This document shows, piece after piece, positions 37,358-44,659 of a stretch of 64,000 nucleotides of DNA. Numbering within the stretch: position 1 is the first letter of the stretch; the number at the start of each line of letters is the position of its first letter. A program made the position numbers and the translations under genes. Under the pieces are notes generated by a model. The model had not been told where the DNA came from. It ran no database searches and was given only the letters and a program-made list of their open reading frames with translations. This DNA comes from Thermococcus sp. (GTDB lineage: Archaea > Methanobacteriota_B > Thermococci > Thermococcales > Thermococcaceae), in NCBI RefSeq assembly GCF_027011145.1, contig NZ_JALVAO010000060.1, positions 1 to 64,000 of the forward strand, read 5' to 3'.

Positions 37358-37369
37358 CTTATAAGCCTT
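37358..37369 (-). promoter_or_regulatory. TATA box of the Xre/ABC operon
   Basis: GGCTTATAAGG on the minus strand, followed about 25 bases later by the second operator unit. It predicts transcription start near 37338. Confidence 0.6.
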
Positions 37370-37412
37370 GCCCCCAAAGTTTTTTAAATCGAGGATTGAA
37401 ACTCAAAACCGC

Positions 37413-37500
37413 GCGGGGGTAGCCGAGCCTGGCCAAAGGCGCGGGATTTAGGGTCCCGTCCCGTAGGGGTTCCCGGGTTCAAATCCCGGCCCCCGCACCA
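37413..37500 (+). tRNA. tRNA-Leu (anticodon UAG)
   Basis: An 88-base gene including an encoded CCA end. The acceptor GCGGGGG pairs with CCCCCGC, the anticodon stem-loop is CGGGA-TTTAGGG-TCCCG with anticodon TAG, a long variable arm follows (as in class II tRNAs), and the T arm is CCGGG-TTCAAAT-CCCGG. No intron. TTTTTTAAATC at about 37380-37390 is the promoter TATA. Confidence 0.97.
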
Positions 37501-37775
37501 TAAGAAACTTTTCCCAAAAGTTTCATCGCTGGCGAAAGGTAGGTGTCTCTTCTATAATAAATTCTGAAAAGGCTTTTTATCCTCCTTACCCTTCTGAGGA
37601 GTGTTTTACTGTCTAAAGCGCTCCTTGGGAGCCAAAAAGGTTAAAACTGTTTGGAGGAGTTATCTTGGGTCAGATCCTTTGTAACTTGCTTTTTAGTAAT
37701 GCACGACTAACTACTGTCCCTTAATTTGGAGTAAGGCACTCTTCAGAGACCTCCAAAAGCCAAAACAAAGTTTTT
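37501..37775. other. Intergenic region after tRNA-Leu
   Basis: This 275-base AT-rich gap has no convincing coding frame. Close to the tRNA is a perfect hairpin, GAAACTTTT-CCC-AAAAGTTTC (37504-37524), possibly involved in transcript ending or processing. A GGCTTTTTATCC element at about 37571-37582 resembles a TATA box with no gene behind it. I find no duplicated tRNA end that would mark an integrated element. Confidence 0.6.
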
Positions 37776-38207
37776 TCATTCTCCAATGAGCCTCGTGTGC
37801 TCCTGCTTGATACAGCGGTGGGTGACGGCTATTAGGCCGGCCTCTCTGGCCCTCTTAAATGCCTCTCTGTCGTAAGTTCCGAACTGGAACCACACGACCT
37901 TTGCTCCCTTCTTTATCGCCTGCTCGACGTAGTCCCGCGTGAGTTCCGGTCTCACGAAGAGGTCTACTATCTCAACTTCGTCCGGAATGTCAAGCACGCT
38001 CGGATAGCACTTCCTTCCAAGGACTTCTGAATAGCGCGGGTTAACGGGGTAAACCTCGTAGCCCTTCTCGATTAGATAGCGCATAACCTCATTTGAATCC
38101 CTCTCCGGTTTTGGCGATGCCCCAACGAGGGCAATTTTCCGGTATTTCGTCAGAATCTCCCTCACATCGTCGTCGGTCAGCTTGTCAACGGGGATTATCC
38201 TAACCAT
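37776..38207 (-). CDS. CoA-binding domain protein
   Basis: A 143-residue single-domain Rossmann protein of the CoA-binding family (YccU-like). The nucleotide loop is IALVGASPKPERDSNEV, followed by GYEVYPVNPRYSEVLGRKCYPS and VVWFQFGTYD. The same fold is found at the start of succinyl-CoA synthetases. The biological role is unknown. ATG 38207 follows GGTGGTGAT. Confidence 0.9.
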   Translation of the reverse strand: MVRIIPVDKLTDDDVREILTKYRKIALVGASPKPERDSNEVMRYLIEKGYEVYPVNPRYSEVLGRKCYPSVLDIPDEVEIVDLFVRPELTRDYVEQAIKKGAKVVWFQFGTYDREAFKRAREAGLIAVTHRCIKQEHTRLIGE

Positions 38208-38271
38208 AGTATCACCACCATAGGTTTGGGAAGGAGTTTAAAGCGTTGGCGGAAACTTCTACCGATGGGTC

Positions 38272-38706
38272 ATGCTCTACGAGGAAACGCTCTACTCCCG
38301 GTGGATAATTGTGCTCCTCGTCCCGCCGTTGGTGGCAATGGCCACCGGCCTCTACCTGAGCGTCTCACACGGCGAGGGAGTCGAGATAATGGCCATCGCC
38401 ATGGGCCTCACCGTTGCTGTCGTCCTTGAGGTTATGGCAATTAGGATAAGGATTTACGAGGACAGGATTCTCATAACCGGTTACCTCGGCTTCATGATTC
38501 GGAAGACCGTCAGGCTCGGTGAAATCGAGTGGTTTGCCGTCAGGGAGGGCTGGATGCGCTGTTATGGCACGATCCACTTCACTCTGCCCGCCAGGGGCTG
38601 CGTTGTGCTGAGGCAGAAAAAGGGTCGGACGGTTTCCTTCACGACGAATAATCCCGACGAGGTGGCGCGGGTTCTCGTTTCGCTGGGCGTTCCACGAGGA
38701 GCGTAG
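38272..38706 (+). CDS. Hypothetical membrane protein with PH-like domain
   Basis: A 144-residue protein with two membrane helices (about 11-31, 37-57) followed by about 85 residues of beta-strands ending in a helix (NPDEVARVLVSLGV), the outline of a bacterial PH-like domain. I cannot name the family with certainty. TTTAAAG at 38237-38243 is a TATA candidate. The 3' end overlaps the convergent NfeD-like gene by 68 bases, unusually long. Confidence 0.65.
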   Translation: MLYEETLYSRWIIVLLVPPLVAMATGLYLSVSHGEGVEIMAIAMGLTVAVVLEVMAIRIRIYEDRILITGYLGFMIRKTVRLGEIEWFAVREGWMRCYGTIHFTLPARGCVVLRQKKGRTVSFTTNNPDEVARVLVSLGVPRGA

Positions 38707-39079
38707 TCCCATCCACCCCCACAACCTTAACCCTCTCCCCCGCTTTTGCGATTCCGTTAACGCACTCGGCCCGCCACAGCTCGCCGTCGAGCTTGACGGT
38801 TCCCCTGGGGGTCAAATCCTCAATGACCCTCGCTTCCCGGCCTATCAGAGCCTCGGCTCCCGTTGAGGACTTTTTCTCAAGGCCTCCCCCGAGGACGTAC
38901 GGCGCTATTAGAATGTCCTTGATTAACAGAACTCCCAGAATCAGCCCAGTAATTGGTAGGGGCACGTCTATCCCAACCGCGGGCAGAACAGCGAGCAGGA
39001 CGACCGCCACTATTATCTCATCGGCGGTCAGTGCTATGAATTTGAGAATCCTTCCGCTCACTCCCGACCTTCCAGCCAT
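38639..39079 (-). CDS. Short NfeD-like protein
   Basis: A 146-residue protein: two membrane helices (about 22-42, 45-65), then an OB-fold domain with LIGREARVIEDLTPRGTVKLDGELWRAEC, the NfeD C-terminal signature. The N-terminal ClpP-like protease of long NfeD is missing, and no stomatin gene is adjacent. ATG 39079 follows GGGGTGG and lies inside the end of the peptidase gene (22-base overlap). Confidence 0.85.
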   Translation of the reverse strand: MAGRSGVSGRILKFIALTADEIIVAVVLLAVLPAVGIDVPLPITGLILGVLLIKDILIAPYVLGGGLEKKSSTGAEALIGREARVIEDLTPRGTVKLDGELWRAECVNGIAKAGERVKVVGVDGTTLLVERPAKREPAPPRRDYSS

Positions 39080-39705
39080 CTCCACCCCTCGTTTACCTCA
39101 ATTATCCCCCACCAGCGCCTCAGTTTCCTCCTCGCCCTTTCGTAGTCGGGGTAAAATCTCCCAACGAGGGCCCAGAACTCGCGGGAGTGGTTGAGGTGCC
39201 TCAGGTGTGCCAGTTCGTGGATTACAACATAACCGATTAGGTCCTCCGGTAGCGCGACGAGACGGAGGTTAAAGCTCAGGTTTCCCCTGCCTGAACAGCT
39301 CGCCCACTTCGTCCTCTGGTTCCTTATGTAGATTTTCCCGGGTGAAACGCCCATGAGAATGGAGTAGAAGGCTATCTTGGGACTTAACTTATCCCTCAGG
39401 AGCCCTTTAAGGGCACTTCTGGCCCTTTCCCTTTCCTTCGGCAGGACGAGCCTTTCTTCCTCCAGTTCCAGCGTTCCAACGTTATCAAGCTTGAGCTCGT
39501 AGAACTTTCCTAAGAGCGGAAACCCACGGCCGGCCTCTTTCCTCACCTCTTCGAGCTCCGCCAGCCGGTTTCGCAACCAGCGTTCGTGCTTCCTCAGAAA
39601 GGCCTCAACGTCAAAACCCTCCGGTGCCGTAACTACAACCCTGCCGTCGGGCTTTATTTCAAGCCTCGCGTATCTGACGGGCCTCCTTCGAACCTCGACC
39701 TCCAT
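39058..39705 (-). CDS. YgjP-like metallopeptidase (DUF45)
   Basis: A 215-residue protein with the zinc motif HELAHLRHLNHSREFW near residues 162-177 and the preceding RNQRTKWASCSGRGNLSFNLRL, both diagnostic of the YgjP/WLM-related family. The N-terminal half is beta-rich. ATG 39705 follows GGGTGG. Part of a three-gene overlapping operon with the polyprenol kinase-like and NfeD-like genes. The substrate is unknown. Confidence 0.9.
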   Translation of the reverse strand: MEVEVRRRPVRYARLEIKPDGRVVVTAPEGFDVEAFLRKHERWLRNRLAELEEVRKEAGRGFPLLGKFYELKLDNVGTLELEEERLVLPKERERARSALKGLLRDKLSPKIAFYSILMGVSPGKIYIRNQRTKWASCSGRGNLSFNLRLVALPEDLIGYVVIHELAHLRHLNHSREFWALVGRFYPDYERARRKLRRWWGIIEVNEGWRWLEGRE

Positions 39706-39716
39706 TGAACCACCCG

Positions 39717-40349
39717 TTACCACGCTGTTTGGAGCAGACCTCCGCCGTAGGCGAGCCACAGGAGGAATGCAGTGGCAAAGGGGACTGTGAACTCGTCGTA
39801 GGCCGAGCGCAGGGGGAGACTCTCGATTAGAGTCGCGATAAACGCCACCCCAAAGATTAAGTTCCAGTTAGGGTCCACTGAAAGAACTCTGTGCGCTCCC
39901 CAGAGTGCGAGGGCCGAAACGAGGAACATCGTCGCGCTTCCAACGAGCGTTTTTCGCCTGTTCCAGGGAATCCTCGGCCCGCCAACGGTCTGACCGACGA
40001 TGGCGTTAAAGCAGTCGCCGAAAGTTGAAACCCACAGCGCGGACAGTGCCATGAGCTTTGGAAATACCGTGCATATAATTCCCATCGTTGTCCAGAAGAG
40101 GAAGCTACCCATGAAGTTGTCCATCTCATCTTCCCTTGCCATCGTTTTATAACTCAAATCCGCTATCGGCACGGTGAACTTCCATCCCCTGAGCAGTTTC
40201 AGATGCTGTAGGGTGTAGAGAAAGGCCAGCGACCAGACGACGAGTAGAGTAACCCATTTCGGCGTGAACAGTATTATTGGAGCACCTAAAATTCCCGGCG
40301 AAACGTGCCAGAGCTTTCTAACCAGCTCTCTTCGTGAAATGCGGTTCAT
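39717..40349 (-). CDS. Diacylglycerol/polyprenol kinase family protein
   Basis: A 210-residue membrane protein with six or seven helices, start RRELVRKLWHVSPGILGAP, and the conserved GDCFNAIVGQTVGG...NRRKTLVGSATMF segment typical of Dgk1/SEC59-type CTP-dependent lipid kinases. In archaea the likely substrate is dolichol or another polyprenol. ATG 40349 follows GGTGAAATC; a CGATAAATATCC TATA lies at about 40378-40389. Confidence 0.82.
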   Translation of the reverse strand: MNRISRRELVRKLWHVSPGILGAPIILFTPKWVTLLVVWSLAFLYTLQHLKLLRGWKFTVPIADLSYKTMAREDEMDNFMGSFLFWTTMGIICTVFPKLMALSALWVSTFGDCFNAIVGQTVGGPRIPWNRRKTLVGSATMFLVSALALWGAHRVLSVDPNWNLIFGVAFIATLIESLPLRSAYDEFTVPFATAFLLWLAYGGGLLQTAW

Positions 40350-40438
40350 GATTTCACCTTTAATTGGTGGGGAAAGGGATATTTATCGTTTTCTTTCGTG
40401 GCGATAACTATAAAAGTGCATAATCTATACCGCCATGT

Positions 40439-41143
40439 ATGCGGGTAACATTTGAGCGTATTGTTGTAGTAGACGGGACCCCTGAAAAGTTGAAAAAGTT
40501 TCTGGAGGAGAACACTTTCGTTTACTGGGTTGAGGGTCTAAATGAAGAGGTATGGAAGCTTGCACCAAAGTTCATTGGAGAGCGGTATGAGCGTCATTTT
40601 TACCTTGTAGATTTTGAGGGCAGGAGTTTCCTACTAGCCTCGACGGTTCCCCTTAAGCTTCCCGTTCTCGGTAACCGGGTTGCTAAGTTCGAAGGAAGCA
40701 GAAAAGCCGTCGCGAAAAGAGTTATGTTACACTTTCTCGACCCATTTAGGAGGTTCGTTCGGCTTCAGAAGAGCGCGGACATAGGGATTAAGCGGGTTCT
40801 CTACTTGGCGGTCCTCTATGCCATCTTCCTCTGGTTCAGCCCATATCTTTTGCTCGTCATCGTTCCTATAACTCTACTTGAGTTCGTACCTGGCAATACC
40901 AAGGTCGTGGTTAGAGATGGCGGTGACCTGAGAGTGCTTGCAAGAGAAAAACGAGCTCTATGGGCTCGTGAATTTTTGATTGGCGCATGGCTCATAGTAA
41001 TAGGGGTCGCCATGAATCTGTATCGGGCTTATAGGGGAGAGGGGAGTATGGAAGATGCAATATTCTTGAGCGGGCTTCTCATAGGTATTGCCTTTGATAG
41101 TTATTTGAAGTTTCGGAAGAAGTTTTCTCAACAATCGCTATAA
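40439..41143 (+). CDS. Hypothetical membrane protein
   Basis: A 234-residue protein with an N-terminal soluble domain of about 115 residues and four membrane helices in two pairs (about 118-150, 180-222). I know no family. ACTATAAAAGTG at about 40406-40417 places the transcript start at or near ATG 40439 (leaderless). Its last 65 bases overlap the convergent glycerate kinase gene. AT-richer than the DIP genes. Confidence 0.65.
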   Translation: MRVTFERIVVVDGTPEKLKKFLEENTFVYWVEGLNEEVWKLAPKFIGERYERHFYLVDFEGRSFLLASTVPLKLPVLGNRVAKFEGSRKAVAKRVMLHFLDPFRRFVRLQKSADIGIKRVLYLAVLYAIFLWFSPYLLLVIVPITLLEFVPGNTKVVVRDGGDLRVLAREKRALWAREFLIGAWLIVIGVAMNLYRAYRGEGSMEDAIFLSGLLIGIAFDSYLKFRKKFSQQSL

Positions 41144-42434
41144 CCATGGAGTTCACATTCGTCCCCGTCGGTCCTGTCTTGAGGAGCGCTCCAACTTTCT
41201 TGAGAGCATGGTAGGAGTCGTGCTCCTTCAATGTCTTTTCAACGTCTATTCCTGCATCTTCAAGCTTCCCGAGTGTTTTTCCATCAACTATTCCGCCGGC
41301 TACCTCCGTAGGTCCGTCGGTTCCGTCGGTGTCAAAAGCCACCACCGTCGCGTTCAGTCCTGCTATCTTTCTCGCTATGCTGAGTGCGAACTCCTGATTT
41401 GGACCGCCCAATCCTTTTGAATCGCCAACCGTTACCGTCCACTCTCCCCCGAAGACCATGAGAGCTGGCCTTTTCAGGGGTCTGTCCTTTTTTGCGATTT
41501 CTTCCACTATAGAGCCCACTGCAAGTGCAATTTCCCTTGCTTCACCCTCAAGCGTCGTTGCCATGACCGCGGAATTAAACCCGAGTTCTCTGGCCTTCTC
41601 CACAACGGCCTCGCAGGCTTTTTCGTTGTCGGCGATTATGAAGTTGTGAACGTTTGGAAGGCTCTTGGGAGTTTCCTCGACCAGGCCTTTAAGTCCCATT
41701 TCTATGTGTTCTCGAACGGACTCGGGTAGCTTCTCCCAGATGCCTCTCTTAACCAGAATCTCGTAGGCATCTCTGTATGTTGTTGGGTCCGGTGCCGTTA
41801 TCCCTGAGGCTATTGAACTCACATCGTTCCCAATAACGTCCGAGATAATCAGGCTAATCACCGTTCCCTTTACAGCCTTTGCAAGTCTTCCTCCTTTAAC
41901 CCTGGAGATGTGTTTTCTTACGGTGTTTATCTCCCTTATTGTTGCTCCACTCCTCAGGAGGAGTTCATTCGTAATTTTCAAGTCGTTCAGGCTTATATCC
42001 CCTGCGGGATACACAAAGAGGGCACTACCTCCCCCCGAAATCAGCGTGAGGAGTATATCCTCCTTTTTCACATTTTTTGCCAGTTCCAGCCCTAGTTTCC
42101 CGGCCAAAAGGGAGTTCTCATCGGGGACGGGGTGTCCAGCCTCGATTACCCTGACTCCCTTAGGACAGCCATCTGTGTAGCCGTATTTCGTCACCACAAG
42201 GGACTTCTCAATCATCTCCTCAGGAAGAACGTCGAAAAGGGCTCTGGCCATTTTGCAGGATGCCTTTCCGATGGCCAGGACGTGAACTTTTCCCTTAATC
42301 TTGAATTCGGTTTCTTTTACTCTTAGTTTTCCCTCTTTGAACGTCAGAGAACGCTTAACCGCCAAGTACGGGTCTGCTGACTCCAGTGCTTTTCTAATGA
42401 GCTCAAACATGATGTTGGTCTTTTCTCCTCTCAT
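41079..42434 (-). CDS. Glycerate 2-kinase (MOFRL family)
   Basis: A 451-residue kinase that phosphorylates D-glycerate, feeding 2-phosphoglycerate into glycolysis. Family landmarks: VLAIGKASCKMARAL, EAGHPVPDENSL, LISGGGSALFVYP, SDVIGNDVSSIASG and the C-terminal MOFRL motif GGPNQEFALSIA...DTDGTDGP. TTTTTAAAC at about 42456-42465 is 27 bases above ATG 42434, indicating a leaderless transcript; ATG 42410 is an alternative. The gene runs 65 bases into the convergent membrane protein gene. Confidence 0.92.
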   Translation of the reverse strand: MRGEKTNIMFELIRKALESADPYLAVKRSLTFKEGKLRVKETEFKIKGKVHVLAIGKASCKMARALFDVLPEEMIEKSLVVTKYGYTDGCPKGVRVIEAGHPVPDENSLLAGKLGLELAKNVKKEDILLTLISGGGSALFVYPAGDISLNDLKITNELLLRSGATIREINTVRKHISRVKGGRLAKAVKGTVISLIISDVIGNDVSSIASGITAPDPTTYRDAYEILVKRGIWEKLPESVREHIEMGLKGLVEETPKSLPNVHNFIIADNEKACEAVVEKARELGFNSAVMATTLEGEAREIALAVGSIVEEIAKKDRPLKRPALMVFGGEWTVTVGDSKGLGGPNQEFALSIARKIAGLNATVVAFDTDGTDGPTEVAGGIVDGKTLGKLEDAGIDVEKTLKEHDSYHALKKVGALLKTGPTGTNVNSMVIAIVEKTSSETSNNYQRQYL

Positions 42435-42464
42435 GGTGAGAGGTTTGAAAAAAGTGTTTAAAAA

Positions 42465-43133
42465 TCAGTCGAGCATAGCCAAAACCTTGTCGACCTCGTT
42501 CGAAACCTCAATGTCAAAGAGATGTATCGTCGGCAGGAGCCACCAGAGGCGGTAGTTGTGAGTCTTGTCTTCCTCGCCGTAGTACTGGAAGACGAACCTT
42601 CCAAAGCCCGTCATGTCGCGGTGTATGTCCCTGACTTCCCTGATTACGCGCCTGACCTTCGGCGGGTACTCCTCGTATGGGAGGGGAATGCTCTTGACGA
42701 AAACCCTGTCCTTGAAGAAGTCCGTTGTAAGACCAACGCTACCCACGTGCTTTTCGAGCTGGTTGAACTTCTTGGCCGTCCAGAAGCGGTGGAGAATTAT
42801 CCTAGGATCCTCCTTAGCTAGGGGGAAGTTGCCTTCCTCAGTATCGAGCCAGAACTCAAGGTAGGGCTGGCCCCTCTCTATGATTATCCTTGCCAAGAGT
42901 CTGGCGTTCTTCGGTATTTCCTTCTGGGTCTCGCTTATGTGGTACTCCTTGCCGTCTTGGGTGTAGGTTTCGCCTTCTTCTCTCGTTCCAGCCCTTGAGA
43001 CGAAGTACGCTTCCTTTCCATCTATGGTTCCAAGGTGTAGGTCGTAGCCCCAGGCTTTCAAATCCTTGAACTTGAACCTCCTCTCAGCCGGAACTACTCC
43101 GGTGTTCTCAACTATGTAGTAGCCCTCAAGCAT
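42465..43133 (-). CDS. Conserved hypothetical protein
   Basis: A 222-residue soluble protein, starting MLEGYYIVENTGVVPAERRF. It is alpha/beta with many aromatic residues and no membrane segment. No function is known to me. ATG 43133 follows GAGGTGA; the longer reading from GTG 43142 overlaps that site. The gene precedes the glycerate kinase by 30 bases on the same strand, but the kinase has its own promoter inside that gap and the end of this gene. Confidence 0.65.
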   Translation of the reverse strand: MLEGYYIVENTGVVPAERRFKFKDLKAWGYDLHLGTIDGKEAYFVSRAGTREEGETYTQDGKEYHISETQKEIPKNARLLARIIIERGQPYLEFWLDTEEGNFPLAKEDPRIILHRFWTAKKFNQLEKHVGSVGLTTDFFKDRVFVKSIPLPYEEYPPKVRRVIREVRDIHRDMTGFGRFVFQYYGEEDKTHNYRLWWLLPTIHLFDIEVSNEVDKVLAMLD

Positions 43134-43169
43134 TTTCTTCACCTCAAGTAAATAAAAGTGTTGAGACTT

Positions 43170-43598
43170 TTAAGCTTTTTCCTCATCTATTATGAGCTCC
43201 ACGGTGACCTCGGTTTCCGGATTTTGGAGGAGCTCTACGAGCTCTCTCTTCAGGTCCCTGGCGGATTTATTGGCCCTTATGGCCAATGTCCTTCCGTCTA
43301 TGTAGTCGCTCTTCCTTATCACCATCGAGATTGGGCTTTCGAGCTTTAGATCCGGACTTCCGTAGGCGGTTACTTCATCTTCAACGTCTCCGGCCCTAAT
43401 CACTATTTTCAGTTTGGCTCCCCTCTTCAGGGCCTCTTTGAATTCCTCTCTAAGGTCTTTCAGGGCCTTATCAGCTGAAACGCAGATTATGCAGTCTCCT
43501 CTCGGAGTGAGGAAGTCCTCGGTGGTTATCTCCAGTGTCGAGCGGTGCGTTGCCCTGACGTTTTCATGCCCCCTGCAGTGTATTATTTCCACGAGCAT
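43170..43598 (-). CDS. DUF371 family protein
   Basis: A 142-residue archaeal DUF371 protein. The family opening [22 protein letters not shown] and the [16 protein letters not shown] segment are clear; the C-terminal half has [16 protein letters not shown]. The function is unknown. GGGTTTTATAGGGC centred at about 43623 is 25 bases from ATG 43598, so the transcript is probably leaderless. Confidence 0.88.
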   Translation of the reverse strand: MLVEIIHCRGHENVRATHRSTLEITTEDFLTPRGDCIICVSADKALKDLREEFKEALKRGAKLKIVIRAGDVEDEVTAYGSPDLKLESPISMVIRKSDYIDGRTLAIRANKSARDLKRELVELLQNPETEVTVELIIDEEKA

Positions 43599-43724
43599 GG
43601 GTTCAGCTTTTCTTTGCCCTATAAAACCCTTGGGTTTTCCATCGGTTGCCCACGGGTGGGAAAACTTTTAAAAGATGCCCTTGATTTGAGATACGGCCAC
43701 AGTGTCAGAGTAGAGGTGGTGGAG

Positions 43725-43928
43725 ATGGGAAACATAAAACAAGCTTTCATCAAGAGGACCGCTCGCGAACTCTTTGACAGGTATCCGGACAAGTTCACGA
43801 GGGACTTTGAGCACAACAAGAAAATGGTTCAGGAGCTCACCAACGTTACGAGCAAGACCATCAGAAACAGGATTGCTGGCTACATAACCCGGCTCGTTAG
43901 GATGAAGGAAGAGGGCAAAATCCTTTAA
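43725..43928 (+). CDS. rps17e: 30S ribosomal protein S17e
   Basis: A 67-residue protein, [20 protein letters not shown] then [17 protein letters not shown], the conserved archaeal/eukaryotic small-subunit protein. ATG 43725 follows GGTGGAG. The leader is about 35-40 bases long, below AACTTTTAAAAG at 43661-43673. Longer in-frame sequence upstream runs through the promoter and is not coding. Confidence 0.95.
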   Translation: MGNIKQAFIKRTARELFDRYPDKFTRDFEHNKKMVQELTNVTSKTIRNRIAGYITRLVRMKEEGKIL

Positions 43929-43955
43929 CGGCCCTCTTTATTCTCTACCCGCTTC

Positions 43956-44549
43956 CTAAAAGTCGTTCAGGTCTTCCATTATCTTTCTCGGGAGCCTCGG
44001 GCCGAGTTCTCTCATGAGCCTCTCGAATTCCCTCTCGTTCTCCTGGGCTATCCTTCTAAGGAGGTTCTCTATGTAGGTCTCCACGAGCAGTCTGACTTCC
44101 TCGAGCTCTTGCTTGGTTTTCATAACCTCATCGACTCGCCTCTCAATCTCGTTAAGGAACTGGATTAGCTCGTTTATTTTGGTCTCCACGGGTTCGGTGG
44201 ACTTTATGAGTTGCCTCGCCTGGGCGTATTCAGCGGTTTGCCTCGGCTTCTTTGGTTCGTACATTTCGGTGCCAAAGGTGTAGGGCGTCAAGAGGACCTC
44301 CAGCCTAAAGCCACGCTTTATGGTGTAGTATTTCCTCGGCCTTCCGCGTGGTATCTTTTCCGTTCTGCCCTCTATGAGTCCCGCTCTCTCGAGGATTCGA
44401 AGGTGTTCTAAGACGGCCTTTTGACCCACGCCGAGTTCCTGACTGAGCTCGCTCACGAAGTAGGGCCTCTTGGTGAGAAGGATGAGAATCCTACGCCTGG
44501 TTTCATTCCCCAGTATGTCCAGCAACTTACCCATCTCGCTCGATTCCAT
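43956..44549 (-). CDS. phr: Heat-shock regulator Phr (ArsR-type winged helix)
   Basis: A 197-residue dimeric repressor. The winged helix (about 8-85) includes LGNETRRRILILLTKRPYFV, then LGVGQKAVLEHLRILERAGLI and the wing KIPRGRPRKYY, near-identical in my memory to Pyrococcus Phr. The C-terminal half is a long coiled coil (INELIQFLNEIERRVDEV...). In Thermococcales Phr represses Hsp20, AAA ATPase and related genes at normal temperature and its own gene. ATG 44549 follows GGGAGGTGA. A palindromic operator overlaps its transcript start. Confidence 0.93.
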   Translation of the reverse strand: MESSEMGKLLDILGNETRRRILILLTKRPYFVSELSQELGVGQKAVLEHLRILERAGLIEGRTEKIPRGRPRKYYTIKRGFRLEVLLTPYTFGTEMYEPKKPRQTAEYAQARQLIKSTEPVETKINELIQFLNEIERRVDEVMKTKQELEEVRLLVETYIENLLRRIAQENEREFERLMRELGPRLPRKIMEDLNDF

Positions 44550-44562
44550 ACTCTCACCTCCC

Positions 44563-44599
44563 TTTCCCTAACCTTAGGTTAGAAAATAGTCTTTAAACC
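44563..44599 (-). promoter_or_regulatory. phr promoter with Phr-type palindrome
   Basis: GTTTAAAG (44599-44591) is the TATA box. CTAACCTTAGGTTAG (44568-44582) is a perfect 15-bp palindrome flanked by TTT and AAA runs. It fits the published-type consensus TTTnnTnnCnnnnnGnnAnnAAA apart from a one-base shift in one outer arm, and covers the predicted start site (about 44570), as in autorepression. Confidence 0.65.
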
Positions 44600-44659
44600 T
44601 TTTTCGGTCTAAAGCTGAGTTTAAAAATGGTTGTTGCCTATGTAAACTTGGTGATTGTC

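Noticed and set aside
37413-37775. tRNA-Leu as an integration site with an element beside it
   Set aside because: No second copy of the tRNA 3' end, no integrase and no stretch of foreign-looking genes occur within the window; the neighbours are ordinary conserved genes.
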